Source: UBA6107 sp034430175
GTDB lineage: Bacteria; Chloroflexota; Anaerolineae; Anaerolineales; Anaerolineaceae
Direction of reading: 5' to 3'
Length of the DNA: 64,000 nucleotides
Assembly: GCA_034430175.1 (NCBI GenBank)
Contig: DAOUFI010000012.1
Location: 50,428-114,427, forward strand
The position numbers and the translations under genes are program-made. The notes under the pieces were generated by a model that saw only the letters and a program-made list of their open reading frames with translations, had not been told where the DNA came from and made no database searches. Below, piece after piece: positions 7,709 through 16,802 of this stretch (position 1 is the first letter of the stretch; each line of letters starts with the position of its first letter).

Positions 7709-7748
7709 TGACTCGGAGTCTCTTTGGTTAATACCCCTCTCTGAGTCA
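7709..7748 (+). other. inverted repeat upstream of the MBOAT gene
   Basis: TGACTCGGAG (7709-7718) pairs with CTCTGAGTCA (7739-7748) with one G-T pair and a 20-base loop. It sits 24 bases before the MBOAT start. It could be a leader hairpin or an operator; nothing more can be said. Confidence 0.35.
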
Positions 7749-7772
7749 CTTAGATCCCTCGAGGTCAGATAA

Positions 7773-9221
7773 ATGCAAATCGACTACCTGAACCCATTAA
7801 TCCTTTTTCCCTGTATCCTCATTTTTTGTTTGCTTAACTACCTGCTGCCTCAGAAATTCAGATGGATCCTTCTCCTGACGGCCAGCTATGCTTTCTTCTA
7901 TCTGGTCGGTCGGTGGACGCTTTTAATATTGTTGGGCAGCACGGTTTTAAACTACATCGCCGGATTACTACTGGCTTCAGAGAGATTTTCGAAGAAAAAT
8001 CTGCTTCTCCTCTCCTCCGTACTGATCAATATTGGACTCCTTATCTTCTTCAAGTATTTTGTTAAAACGATCAGCCCGGATTCGCTGCTTTTCCGGCTTC
8101 TTTCATCTGACACGGGCAGTATTTTATTCCCGGTAGGATTATCCTTCTATACGTTGCAAAATATCAGCTACCTGGTGGATATTTCAACAGGGCTCATCCA
8201 ACCAGAGCGAAATATCGGTGTTTTCGCTACCTTCCTGGCGTTTTTCCCCAAGATCACAGCAGGACCTGTTGAGCGCGGCAAGAACCTGATACCCCAGTTG
8301 CGCGCCCCAGAGAATTTTAAGAGCAACAATATTAAAGATGGATTGTGGTTACTTCTGTCCGGATTGTTTCTCAAACTTGTCATTGCAGATCGATTGGCGC
8401 TTTTCACCAATGAAGTCTTTTCTAAACCTGGGGAATATCAGGGATTGACCGTGTTCATCGCATTGATCTTCCTGAGTTTTCAGATTTACCTCGACTTCGC
8501 AGGATATACGAATATTGCGCTTGGAACAGCCAGACTGCTTGGGATTAAGTTGACCGAGAACTTCAAACGGCCATATCTTTCAATAGATATCATGGAATTC
8601 TGGAATCGCTGGCATATTTCATTCTCAAGCTGGCTGAGAGATTACATCTTTTATCCGCTTCGTTATAAGCTTCTACGAAAGAAACCATTTAACTCTGACC
8701 TGGCCGCCCTGGTAATTCCTCCGGTCGTAACCATGGTCATCAGTGGTCTCTGGCATGGAACGGGGCTTACGTTTTTAGTCTGGGGACTGTACCATGCTTT
8801 GTTCTATACCATCAACGTGGTCACCAAGAATCGAAATAAATCTGCGCATAAAAAACCAACGCTGGCCATCAGGATAATAGCGATTATAGTAAATTTCTTC
8901 ATGATCTCATTTGGCTGGCTAATCTTCAAATCGGATTCGCTAGCTCAGGCATTAGTGATTTCCCATGGTCTTGTACTTAAGAGCACCACCCTCGTTCAAA
9001 TTCTCAAGCACACATACCATTTGGATTACATCCTCTCCTGGGTATTCATTGGCATCGTGATCATTACAGAGATACTTATAGAATCAAGCCCGCAGAAATT
9101 CGACTTTAAGAATTTACCATTCCTGATGAAAGCAGTAGTCATTACATTTATTATCCTGTGTTTGACAATTTTTGGCGTCTATCAAGCCGGAGGGAGCACC
9201 TTTATCTATGGTAAGTTTTAA
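7773..9221 (+). CDS. MBOAT-family O-acyltransferase (AlgI/DltB type)
   Basis: 482 residues with about 11 hydrophobic segments. The core shows the family motifs: FPVGLSFYTLQNISYLVD, FLAFFPKITAGPVERG, the region FWNRWHISFSSWLRDYIFYPL and the catalytic-histidine segment SGLWHGTGLTFLVWGLYHAL. In AlgI, DltB and PatA relatives this membrane enzyme moves acyl groups across the membrane to an exported polymer, working with an SGNH-type partner. The next gene overlaps its end by 14 bases and encodes such a partner. The acceptor (exopolysaccharide, cell-wall polymer or glycolipid) cannot be told from the sequence. Confidence 0.9.
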   Translation: MQIDYLNPLILFPCILIFCLLNYLLPQKFRWILLLTASYAFFYLVGRWTLLILLGSTVLNYIAGLLLASERFSKKNLLLLSSVLINIGLLIFFKYFVKTISPDSLLFRLLSSDTGSILFPVGLSFYTLQNISYLVDISTGLIQPERNIGVFATFLAFFPKITAGPVERGKNLIPQLRAPENFKSNNIKDGLWLLLSGLFLKLVIADRLALFTNEVFSKPGEYQGLTVFIALIFLSFQIYLDFAGYTNIALGTARLLGIKLTENFKRPYLSIDIMEFWNRWHISFSSWLRDYIFYPLRYKLLRKKPFNSDLAALVIPPVVTMVISGLWHGTGLTFLVWGLYHALFYTINVVTKNRNKSAHKKPTLAIRIIAIIVNFFMISFGWLIFKSDSLAQALVISHGLVLKSTTLVQILKHTYHLDYILSWVFIGIVIITEILIESSPQKFDFKNLPFLMKAVVITFIILCLTIFGVYQAGGSTFIYGKF

Positions 9222-10194
9222 CCATCTTAAACTCCCGATCACCATCCTTCTGATCGTGACATTGGTCCTCGCGGTCAATCAACAGTTGATCGTGGACTAC
9301 CGGTATCATTACCGCGATAATTATTTGGCTGCGATTGTCGATAAAAACGAGTTGTTGGCAAAAACCCCCTCACCCAAGATCATAATCGTTGGTGGGTCAA
9401 ATGCCGCATTTGGTTTTGATAGCGCAGCCATCAGCAAAGCGACCCAGATGCCTGTTGTAAATATGGGTATCCAGGGTAGCCTTGGACTTCGGTTCACATT
9501 GAATGATATCAAACCGTATATCCATGAAGGCGATATTGTGCTTATCTCTCCTGAATACCACAACCTGGTGGATGATCTGAAAGGCGGTGATGTCCTTGCT
9601 TATGCGCTCATTTTTTATCCGGAAGGAATCAAAGATATCACATCGTTACATGACGCGTTTGAGGTGCTCAAAGCTTTCCCCAATGTGCATACTTCCGCGA
9701 TCAAGACAACGCTGGATTTGCGAATCAGGGAACATTGCGATTTCATCTGCAAGATTGATGAAGATGTCTATTATCGCGAAGCCTTTAACCCACTTAATGG
9801 TGATATCATGACCAACCCGGCAAAGCGGAGTTCAGACAGCGAATTCCATTTTGCATTTCCCTGGTCAGTACCTAATAGAACGCTCCGTCAGAGTGTAAAT
9901 TTTTTGAATCAGTTTAATAAATATGTTGAGACACAAAACGCGAGGATGCTTTTTATCTACCCATCGATTTCCAACAATTTTTCAGATCAGGTCCAAACGA
10001 AGCTGGAAATAACTTCTCAGTACCTTACCGAGAACCTGGATTTTCCAATTTTGGGTACTTTGGATGACTCTCTCTTCGCGAAGGAGTACATGTTCGATAC
10101 CGTTTTCCACCTGAATGACGTCGGACGGGAGATTCGCACAAAAACAGTCATCCGCGATCTTTGCCTTGTTCTCGATAGTGGATGTTGTCAATAG
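9208..10194 (+). CDS. SGNH-like membrane-anchored partner of the MBOAT acyltransferase
   Basis: 328 residues from the ATG at 9208, chosen because GGAGGG lies 12 bases upstream and an earlier start would overlap the MBOAT gene further. A signal anchor (about residues 9-24) is followed by IIIVGGSNAAFGFDS, where Ser64 fits the nucleophile block I of SGNH hydrolases, then NMGIQGSLGL (block II/III-like Gly and Asn) and a C-terminal FDTVFHLNDVG with the D-x-x-H pair. In AlgX/AlgJ and DltD-like systems such proteins finish the acyl transfer outside the membrane. Overlap with the MBOAT gene supports a two-component acylation machine. Confidence 0.75.
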   Translation: MVSFNHLKLPITILLIVTLVLAVNQQLIVDYRYHYRDNYLAAIVDKNELLAKTPSPKIIIVGGSNAAFGFDSAAISKATQMPVVNMGIQGSLGLRFTLNDIKPYIHEGDIVLISPEYHNLVDDLKGGDVLAYALIFYPEGIKDITSLHDAFEVLKAFPNVHTSAIKTTLDLRIREHCDFICKIDEDVYYREAFNPLNGDIMTNPAKRSSDSEFHFAFPWSVPNRTLRQSVNFLNQFNKYVETQNARMLFIYPSISNNFSDQVQTKLEITSQYLTENLDFPILGTLDDSLFAKEYMFDTVFHLNDVGREIRTKTVIRDLCLVLDSGCCQ

Positions 10195-10219
10195 TTCTTC
10201 ACAAATTCAAGGAATAACT

Positions 10220-11290
10220 TTGAAGAGAATTAAATTCTCTCCCTATCTGCAAGCCCTGATCTCAGCAGTTCTTTTTGGAATGAGCACGCCGCTCTCAAAA
10301 CTTCTCCTCGGTGAGATGGAACCGATCAGTCTGGCGGCATTGCTTTATTTGGGGAGCGGGATTGGGCTTTTGGCATTCTATTTCGCGCAGCGATTACTCG
10401 TCCGGGCCAAGAGTAGTGAAGCCCGCCTGAATAAAAGAGATCTCCCATGGCTTACCGGAGCGATTCTTTTCGGAGGTGTGGCTGCGCCGATCATACTTCT
10501 GTTCAGTCTCCGGAATACACCGGCAGCCACCGCGTCGCTTCTGCTTAACTTTGAGTGCGTGGCCACCACACTAATCGCGATCCTGGCTTTCAAAGAAGCT
10601 GCTGGGAAACGCATCATTACTGCCATCGCGTTGATCACTCTGGCGGCCATCCTTCTCTCACTCGATCTGAACGCGGCCTGGGGTGTCTCACTGGGAGCGT
10701 TAGGGATCCTGTTGGCCTGCCTGTTCTGGGGAATGGACAACAATTTCACTAGGATGATCTCAGCCAAGGACCCTGTCATCATCACCATGGTCAAAGGGCT
10801 TGCTGCTGGTTGTGTATCATTGGTACTAGCGTTTCTCGTTGGTCAGGGCTTCCCTGACATCAAAACCGTTTTACTCGCGATACTGCTTGGAAGCTTGAGC
10901 TACGGCGGGAGCATCGTCCTCTTCATCCAGGCTATGCGAGGACTGGGAGCTGCCCGTACTAGCGCGTTGTTCAACACCGCTCCCTTCGTCGGGATGCTGA
11001 TGTCATTCGCGATTTTCAGCAATATGCCAGGTTGGACTTTCTACACGGGTTTGCCGCTGATGCTGTTCGGGACTTTCTTGATTATCTACGAAAAGCACCA
11101 TCACACGCATCTTCATCCGGCGGTCACCCACGAACACGCCCATAACCACAACGACGGTCATCACAGCCACCCGCATGAGTCACCTGTGGAGGGCAGTCAT
11201 TCACACTTGCACACTCATGAGGAAGTAACGCACGATCACGAGCACCGCCCGGATATTCATCATCAACATGAACATGAGAACTGGGGGTAG
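10220..11290 (+). CDS. EamA/DMT-family transporter with histidine-rich tail
   Basis: About 356 residues from a TTG at 10220 preceded by AAGGA; the frame is open further upstream to 10115 but that would overlap the SGNH gene by 80 bases. Ten membrane segments in two EamA repeats are visible (ALISAVLFGMSTPLSKLLL begins the first, LGILLACLFWGMDNNFTR the second). The last 66 residues hold 24 histidines in HxH patterns with Asp and Glu, after the final membrane segment. EamA proteins export or import small metabolites; a His-rich tail suggests metal binding or metal-sensing. The substrate is unknown. Confidence 0.8.
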   Translation: MKRIKFSPYLQALISAVLFGMSTPLSKLLLGEMEPISLAALLYLGSGIGLLAFYFAQRLLVRAKSSEARLNKRDLPWLTGAILFGGVAAPIILLFSLRNTPAATASLLLNFECVATTLIAILAFKEAAGKRIITAIALITLAAILLSLDLNAAWGVSLGALGILLACLFWGMDNNFTRMISAKDPVIITMVKGLAAGCVSLVLAFLVGQGFPDIKTVLLAILLGSLSYGGSIVLFIQAMRGLGAARTSALFNTAPFVGMLMSFAIFSNMPGWTFYTGLPLMLFGTFLIIYEKHHHTHLHPAVTHEHAHNHNDGHHSHPHESPVEGSHSHLHTHEEVTHDHEHRPDIHHQHEHENWG

Positions 11291-11312
11291 AGAATCGAGA
11301 GTCGAGAATCGT
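11289..11312 (+). repeat. dispersed TCGAGAATCG-type repeat, copy 1
   Basis: Two units of GAGAATCGAGAGTCGAGAATCGT type start at the stop codon of the EamA gene. The same units recur at 28750-28782 and, in both orientations, at 44868-45018. Confidence 0.7.
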
Positions 11313-11466
11313 CAACCCCTATGCGTTCGGGATCGAGAGGTCGAAATTCTAGATATTTTCAACCTACATTCAAAAAAATCATACTCCCGCCATTCTGTTT
11401 GCATGTAAAATCATATCTTGAACACAGGATCAATTTTCAATCCAATCATTGCGACATGAGGTTAAC

Positions 11467-14007
11467 ATGGAAACCTTAGATCTACGCGGTAAATGGAATC
11501 TGACCAACCTTTCGACCCGTGAGACGATCGCTGGCATGCTTCCGGGATGCAATTACCTTGATCTGATGTCTGCGGGGAAGATTAAGGATCCCTTCTGGGG
11601 ACAGAACGAGAATGAAGGCACCCTAGTTTCAAAATCCGATTTTATCTACTCACGGTCCTTTGATGTCAAAGCCGATTTGTTGCGCAAAGAGTATGTCGAT
11701 CTGGTTCTCTCCGGCGTGGACACTCTGGCGACGATCACAGTAAACAACAGAGTGGTCGCAAAAACGGAGAATTGCCATCGCGTATATCGTTTCGACGTTA
11801 AACAACTGCTGCAGGCAAAAGGCAACTCGATCGAGATTCTGTTCGAGAGCCCATACGCTTATATTGACGCCCACCAGAAGAAAAACAAGCTTCCCAACAT
11901 CGGTTTCACCGCTGGGATCGCGCACTTGCGCAAAGTACAATGCCATTTTGGCTGGGATTGGGGTCCCAAGCTGCCACCGGTGGGGATCACTGGCAATATA
12001 GGTATTGAAGCCTACGACAAACGCATCGAAGATATCGAGGTCTACCAAAAACACGAATCCGGCAAGGTAACCCTATCCATCGCAAGCCACTTTTCAACTG
12101 ATTGCACCGGTCAGACGCTGCGCTGTACCCTGACCGACCCGGATGGCAAGGATTCGAAGCACCATGTGAGAATCTCCGGGCAAGACGCTGCGTTGGAGAT
12201 CGAGATAACTTCTCCCAAATTGTGGTGGTGCAACGGGCTGGGCGACCAGCCGCTCTACATCCTCGATGTACAATTGGTCGACGGCAGTAACATCCAGGAC
12301 GAAATAAAGAAGTGCATTGGTCTGCGGACAATCGAACTGGATACTCACAGAGACGAGATCGGCGGTCAATTCCGCTTTATCATCAACGGCGTACCCATCT
12401 TTGCCAAGGGCGCCAATTGGATCCCGACCGACTCGTTCATCAACCGCACAACGCACGATGACCTGAGGTTTTACATCGAGCAGGCTAAATGGGCCAACAT
12501 GAACATGCTGCGCGTATGGGGCGGTGGGTACTACGAATCCGACGATTTTTACGATCTGTGTGATCACAATGGGATTCTGGTGTGGCAGGATTTCGCTTTT
12601 GCCTGCAGCCCTTACCCCTTCGAGGAGCCCGCCTTCCTCGAAAACGTGCACCAGGAAGTGATCGACAACGTGCGAAGGCTGCGGCATCATGCCAGCCTGG
12701 CGTTGTGGTGCGGCAATAACGAGAATGAGATGATGACCTCCATGTGGAAGAGCAAAAAGGTCACCTATGAGTCGAACTACGATTTTTACTACAACATCCT
12801 GAGCAAATGGACCAGCGAACTGGACAAGGCCACACCCTATTGGCCGGGATCGCCTTCATCGGGGGAGCGAAAGATCGAATCGGTCGACCTGGATTACGGA
12901 GACAACCACCTGTGGGGCATATGGCACGGCTTGCTGCCTGTTACAACCTTCCGCAGGATGCCAGCGCGCTTCACCTCCGAATTTGGACTGGAATCCTTCC
13001 CCTCCATGCGAGCCATCCGCGCGTTCACCGACAAGCCTGACATTAACTACCTTGACCCGGTGATGCTGACACACCAGAAATCCGCGGGTGGTAACCAGAA
13101 GATCCTCTTTTATCTGCTCGACCAATACCGTGACCCGAAGCACTTCGAAGATTTTGTCTACCTCTCGCAGCTCACCCAGGCAGGCGCGATGCGTTTTGCC
13201 ACAGACGAGTGGCGGCGCAGGATGGGTACCTGCAACGGATCGATCTACTGGCAATACAACGATTGCTGGCCGGTGGCTTCTTGGGCTGGCATTGATTACT
13301 TGCAGCAACCCAAGGCGGTGCACTACCACTCACGCGAATACAACAAACCGGTTTGCCTCTCCAATGATTATTTCGACGACCGGGCGGAGATCTACCTCGC
13401 CAACGACCTGCCACAGCCCCTCACAGGCGAGCTGGTTTGGACGGTCACAAATTTCATGGGGAAGCTTCTGGCTTCCGGGAAATGCCCGGTTGAGATCGGG
13501 CCCACGCAGGCGAAAAAGCTGACCGTCTTGAAATTCAGCGAGATCCTGGCCGGCGAGAAGAAAACCCGCGCGGTACTGAGCGCCACGCTCACCAGCAACG
13601 GAAAAGAAATCGATACCAAGCGTTGGCTGCTGAGCGCGGATAAATTCGCCGAGTTGCCTAAAGCCGTCATTAAACAATCAGTGAAAACCGACGGCACGCA
13701 GGTGGAGATCACGCTCAGCTCGAGCGCCTTTGCCCGCTCAGTTTATGTGGTGGTTAATGGCGCCGATACCCCGGTTTCGGACAACTTCTTTGACCTGATG
13801 CCAGGCGAGGAAAAGACAGTCACTGTGCACCTGGCAATGCCAGCGAAAGACGCAGACCTGATGAATGCCATTCATTTGAAATCATTGGCCGACGTAGAAC
13901 CACGCAGTACCCGTTTCGCTGACAGCTTGAAGCAGTTTTTGATGCACTTCACCTGGATCAACTTCAGCACCTGGATCGCCTTCAAATTCATCACCCGATT
14001 GAAATAA
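11467..14007 (+). CDS. beta-mannosidase, glycoside hydrolase family 2
   Basis: 846 residues from the ATG at 11467, preceded by GAGGTT; a TTG 18 bases earlier is less likely. The N-terminal sugar-binding domain (RGKWNLTNLSTRE) and the immunoglobulin-like domains lead to the TIM barrel. The acid/base Glu lies in WCGNNENE (about residue 418) and the nucleophile Glu in RFTSEFGLES (about 505). HFGWDWGPKLP and RVWGGGYYESDDFYDLCD are typical of beta-mannosidases rather than beta-galactosidases. There is no signal peptide, so it acts on imported mannosides, for example from N-glycans or mannan. It stands alone with a convergent neighbour downstream. Confidence 0.9.
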   Translation: METLDLRGKWNLTNLSTRETIAGMLPGCNYLDLMSAGKIKDPFWGQNENEGTLVSKSDFIYSRSFDVKADLLRKEYVDLVLSGVDTLATITVNNRVVAKTENCHRVYRFDVKQLLQAKGNSIEILFESPYAYIDAHQKKNKLPNIGFTAGIAHLRKVQCHFGWDWGPKLPPVGITGNIGIEAYDKRIEDIEVYQKHESGKVTLSIASHFSTDCTGQTLRCTLTDPDGKDSKHHVRISGQDAALEIEITSPKLWWCNGLGDQPLYILDVQLVDGSNIQDEIKKCIGLRTIELDTHRDEIGGQFRFIINGVPIFAKGANWIPTDSFINRTTHDDLRFYIEQAKWANMNMLRVWGGGYYESDDFYDLCDHNGILVWQDFAFACSPYPFEEPAFLENVHQEVIDNVRRLRHHASLALWCGNNENEMMTSMWKSKKVTYESNYDFYYNILSKWTSELDKATPYWPGSPSSGERKIESVDLDYGDNHLWGIWHGLLPVTTFRRMPARFTSEFGLESFPSMRAIRAFTDKPDINYLDPVMLTHQKSAGGNQKILFYLLDQYRDPKHFEDFVYLSQLTQAGAMRFATDEWRRRMGTCNGSIYWQYNDCWPVASWAGIDYLQQPKAVHYHSREYNKPVCLSNDYFDDRAEIYLANDLPQPLTGELVWTVTNFMGKLLASGKCPVEIGPTQAKKLTVLKFSEILAGEKKTRAVLSATLTSNGKEIDTKRWLLSADKFAELPKAVIKQSVKTDGTQVEITLSSSAFARSVYVVVNGADTPVSDNFFDLMPGEEKTVTVHLAMPAKDADLMNAIHLKSLADVEPRSTRFADSLKQFLMHFTWINFSTWIAFKFITRLK

Positions 14008-14024
14008 ATCAACCAGACCACGCA

Positions 14025-14060
14025 AAGAGAGGTATGCCATATGGCACACCTCTCTTCTAG
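14025..14060. terminator. bidirectional terminator between convergent genes
   Basis: AAGAGAGGT (14025-14033) pairs with ACCTCTCTT (14048-14056), with an inner GCCAT/ATGGC stem. It lies between the converging beta-mannosidase and lipoprotein genes. Confidence 0.65.
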
Positions 14061-14076
14061 CTAAAGCTGGAGCTTA

Positions 14077-15486
14077 TCAGTTGGTTGCCACACCATTAAC
14101 GTACAGGGTGTACCCGTTCGTATTCACATTATCCAGGCTGCCACTGAAGGAGGTAATGTAGCTGTCTCCGGTCAAGGTCCAGGTGCTGGTCGAGTCGAGC
14201 GTGACGGTCAGTGAAGCTGCCGTGGTCCCATCAGTGTTGATGGCACCCGTGTAGGAGGAGGAGTTGGACAGGTTCATCGTCAGCGAGGAGATCGCGTCCA
14301 CAGTAATATCTCCAGTGATGGTTTGACCATCGAGATTGAAGGTAACAATGCCACCATTCGACCCCGCATTGCCCCACCCCCTGGAGCCGTCATTGCCGGC
14401 CACAGTGAGCAGATTGGTGCCGTCCGCCAGGGTGATGACCACGCCACTAAGGGTGATGACGCTGTCGGTATTGGTCACATAGAACATGTCACCGTTCAAT
14501 GAGGTTAATGAGCCGCCGGTCATGGTGAAACTGCTGGTGCCGGTTTCAGCGTCACCGGACATGCTCTGGTAGAGCATCACGTTGTGGATGTTCTCGCCGC
14601 TATTTTCACCATAGGTGCCACTCATGTTACCGGTGACCACACAATCGGTCAACTCCACTGAGTTCAATCCTTCCACGACCACAGCCTCTGAATCGTTGGC
14701 AGTAAGGACGGCGTTGCTGACGTTGATATCCGCAGTGCTGTAGATGGCCGGAGCACCGGAGCTTCCGCTGGTGATGAAGGTGCCGCCGTCAACAACCATA
14801 GTGCCGCCACCGCGATCGCTGCGGATGGCTGCCTTGACCATCGAATTCACAGTGAGGTTGGTGGCATACATCGTACCGCCGCCAGCCACTTCGATGCCGC
14901 CAGCATTACCACCGGTAACACTGATGATGGTATCGGTGATGTAGATGGTGGCGCCGTTGTAAGCGAAGACACCGTTGGCGCCCTCGGCGGTGGCTGTGAC
15001 CATGCCGCCAGTAATATTGAGAATGGCGTTATCGAGGGCCAGGATAGCCGCGTTCAATCCATAAAAACTGCTGGCATCGTTGCTTGAGGCTGCGCCTTTG
15101 GTCTTTTCTACAGTCACGTTCACCAGTGAAGCGGTGATGGCACCTTCGGCACGGATCGCATTTTCATCCGCGTTGAGGGAAGTATACGTACCGCCGGTGA
15201 GGGTCTCGCCGTCCGTGAGCAGATAGGCACCCGTGCCAGTGTCCACGGATTGGTCTCCGCCACCCGGTGCGTCACCCGGTGCTCCACCTGGCGCGCCACC
15301 CGGTGCGTCACCATCTGGAGGAAGTCCGGGAGCAGCACCGGCGGCTGCAACAGTCGATTCACTCGCGGAGGTATCCGTACCGGTCACAGTGCTTGTAATT
15401 GCCGCAGAATTGCACGCTGCCAGCATCATAACGATGATGATTGCGACCAGAGGCTTTTTTGCGTTACAAAGAATTTTGGATTTCAT
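14077..15486 (-). CDS. beta-helix-type lipoprotein (adhesin or carbohydrate-binding like)
   Basis: 469 residues from the ATG at 15486; GGAGAT lies just upstream, inside the codons of an earlier ATG at 15498. A basic start and hydrophobic helix end in a lipobox LAAC (Cys25). Residues about 50-75 are a Gly/Ala/Pro-rich linker with GGAPGGAPGD repeats. The rest is built of short repeated strands rich in Thr, Ser, Asn and Gly (patterns such as VNVTVEKT, ILNITGGMV, IYITDTIISVTGG), as expected for a right-handed parallel beta-helix. Proteins of this look occur as surface lipoproteins in Firmicutes and Chloroflexota. The ligand is unknown. Confidence 0.7.
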   Translation of the reverse strand: MKSKILCNAKKPLVAIIIVMMLAACNSAAITSTVTGTDTSASESTVAAAGAAPGLPPDGDAPGGAPGGAPGDAPGGGDQSVDTGTGAYLLTDGETLTGGTYTSLNADENAIRAEGAITASLVNVTVEKTKGAASSNDASSFYGLNAAILALDNAILNITGGMVTATAEGANGVFAYNGATIYITDTIISVTGGNAGGIEVAGGGTMYATNLTVNSMVKAAIRSDRGGGTMVVDGGTFITSGSSGAPAIYSTADINVSNAVLTANDSEAVVVEGLNSVELTDCVVTGNMSGTYGENSGENIHNVMLYQSMSGDAETGTSSFTMTGGSLTSLNGDMFYVTNTDSVITLSGVVITLADGTNLLTVAGNDGSRGWGNAGSNGGIVTFNLDGQTITGDITVDAISSLTMNLSNSSSYTGAINTDGTTAASLTVTLDSTSTWTLTGDSYITSFSGSLDNVNTNGYTLYVNGVATN

Positions 15487-15725
15487 TTCTATCTCCATTC
15501 ACATCATTTATGCAATTATCCAGAATATCGTTGTTATTATCAGATAGGGGTATGGATTCAGTGTGTAGAAAATTAGAATGTTTGTAGAGAAATCCATTCA
15601 CCCAATCAAATAAAGACACGCGCCGTCTGTGCCCCCGAAACTGGGAAACAGTACCCTACTATGGACACGCGATAGTGTATCCTTTGAGTGTGACATTCCA
15701 CAATCAGTGTCTTACTTCTTGCCTC

Positions 15726-15754
15726 TTGACTTACTTTACAGATAATTGTAGGAT
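15726..15754 (+). promoter_or_regulatory. promoter of the vapBC-like pair
   Basis: TTGACT (15726-15731), a 17-base spacer and TAGGAT (15749-15754). AGGAG at 15766-15770 precedes the ATG at 15779. The rest of the 292-base gap 15487-15778 shows no gene. Confidence 0.55.
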
Positions 15755-15778
15755 AATTCAAAAGTAGGAGATTTCTTT

Positions 15779-16009
15779 ATGGAAATCACTTCCACCACCA
15801 AAGGACAGATCGTCATTCCGGCTGCGCTGAGACGCAAGTATGGCATCAAGCCTGGAACACGTATCATCGTCACCGACAACGATGGCTCGATCACCCTTAC
15901 CCCGGTAACCGAGGCCTACATCGAGAGTTTGCAAGGCTCGCTGAAGGGGTCCGGGGCGCTCAAGGTGCTGGCAGAGGAGCGCAGCAAGGACACTTACAGG
16001 GGGAAGTAA
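15779..16009 (+). CDS. AbrB/MazE-like antitoxin (VapB type)
   Basis: 76 residues. The N-terminal half is a swapped-hairpin AbrB domain (STTKGQIVIPAALRRKYGIKPG, then TRIIVTDNDGSI), which binds the operator DNA. The C-terminal tail (SLKGSGALKVLAEERSKD) would wrap the toxin. The stop codon shares one base with the start of the PIN-domain toxin gene. Such pairs repress their own promoter; the promoter at 15726 lies close to the start and has little room for an operator beyond it. Confidence 0.85.
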   Translation: MEITSTTKGQIVIPAALRRKYGIKPGTRIIVTDNDGSITLTPVTEAYIESLQGSLKGSGALKVLAEERSKDTYRGK

Positions 16010-16407
16010 TGACCGAAATCGTTTTAGATTCGTACGCATTGATGGCTTTCTTTGAAGGCGAACCCGGAGCGGATGCCGTCAAGAAGCTGCTGCTCGACGC
16101 CGAAAACGGCAAATGCAGGCTATTGATATGTGTAGTGAACCTGGGCGAGATCTGGTACTCCATCGCCAGGGTCAAAGACGCAAAGACCGCCGACCGCTAC
16201 GTCAGCGAGTTGCGCGGCATGGCCATCGAGGTGCTCGACGCGGATTGGGAGATCACCAGACAGGCGGCAGTTTTCAAACGTGGAGGCAGCCTGGCCTACG
16301 CGGATTGTTACGCGGCCGCTGTGGCAGCCTTGAATCACACCAGCCTGGTCACCGGCGATAGGGAATTCGAGAAGGTCGAAGGTGAAATCAAGATCGTGTG
16401 GTTATAA
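16009..16407 (+). CDS. VapC-like PIN-domain ribonuclease toxin
   Basis: 132 residues, the usual PIN toxin size. The acidic active site is complete: Asp7 in VLDSYAL, Glu47 in NLGEIWY, Asp99 in YADCYAAA and Asp117 in TGDREF. PIN toxins cut tRNA or rRNA using Mg or Mn ions when released from the antitoxin, which is encoded directly upstream with a one-base overlap. The GC-rich codon use fits the host rather than the AT-rich genes that follow. Confidence 0.88.
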   Translation: MTEIVLDSYALMAFFEGEPGADAVKKLLLDAENGKCRLLICVVNLGEIWYSIARVKDAKTADRYVSELRGMAIEVLDADWEITRQAAVFKRGGSLAYADCYAAAVAALNHTSLVTGDREFEKVEGEIKIVWL

Positions 16408-16802
16408 TAGCATGGCCTCGCGACGTCCACGCCCATGGACCGGGGTGACAGCACCCCACCCTGGACTCACGACACCACGCCTGCGGATCCAATGAGATAA
16501 TGGCACATTTCATCTCTATGTTTTGTGATTTGCATAATCAAGACAAGTGTCATCGGTAATACAGTTGACAACAACCTATCAGTAATTAAGACAAATGAGG
16601 CAAAAACACCGCGATAAGAATAAATTTTGCGTGGTGTTGTATAATATTCATACATTGATAGCGGAAATACTAAAACAGGGTGAGAGATAATTACTGAAAA
16701 CAAAAAGTCTTCTATAGTTGCCTAGATGATTAACCGTACTTACTCACTCATTATTTAATTTCTTTCAGTGAAAAATCCCATTTCACAAAGGAGGGTGATT
16801 AC
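16408..16802 (+). other. AT-rich intergenic stretch, no gene seen
   Basis: 395 bases. Base composition drops sharply to AT-rich after about 16495. A TATAAT occurs at 16640-16645 without a good -35 partner. A strong Shine-Dalgarno AAAGGAGG (16789-16796) belongs to the gene at 16803. A 78-codon frame on the minus strand (16467-16703) has no family resemblance or ribosome-binding site. This marks the left edge of the acquired island. Confidence 0.5.

Noticed and set aside
16467..16703. 78-codon minus-strand frame in the AT-rich gap
   Set aside because: No ribosome-binding site, no family resemblance and no conserved partner.
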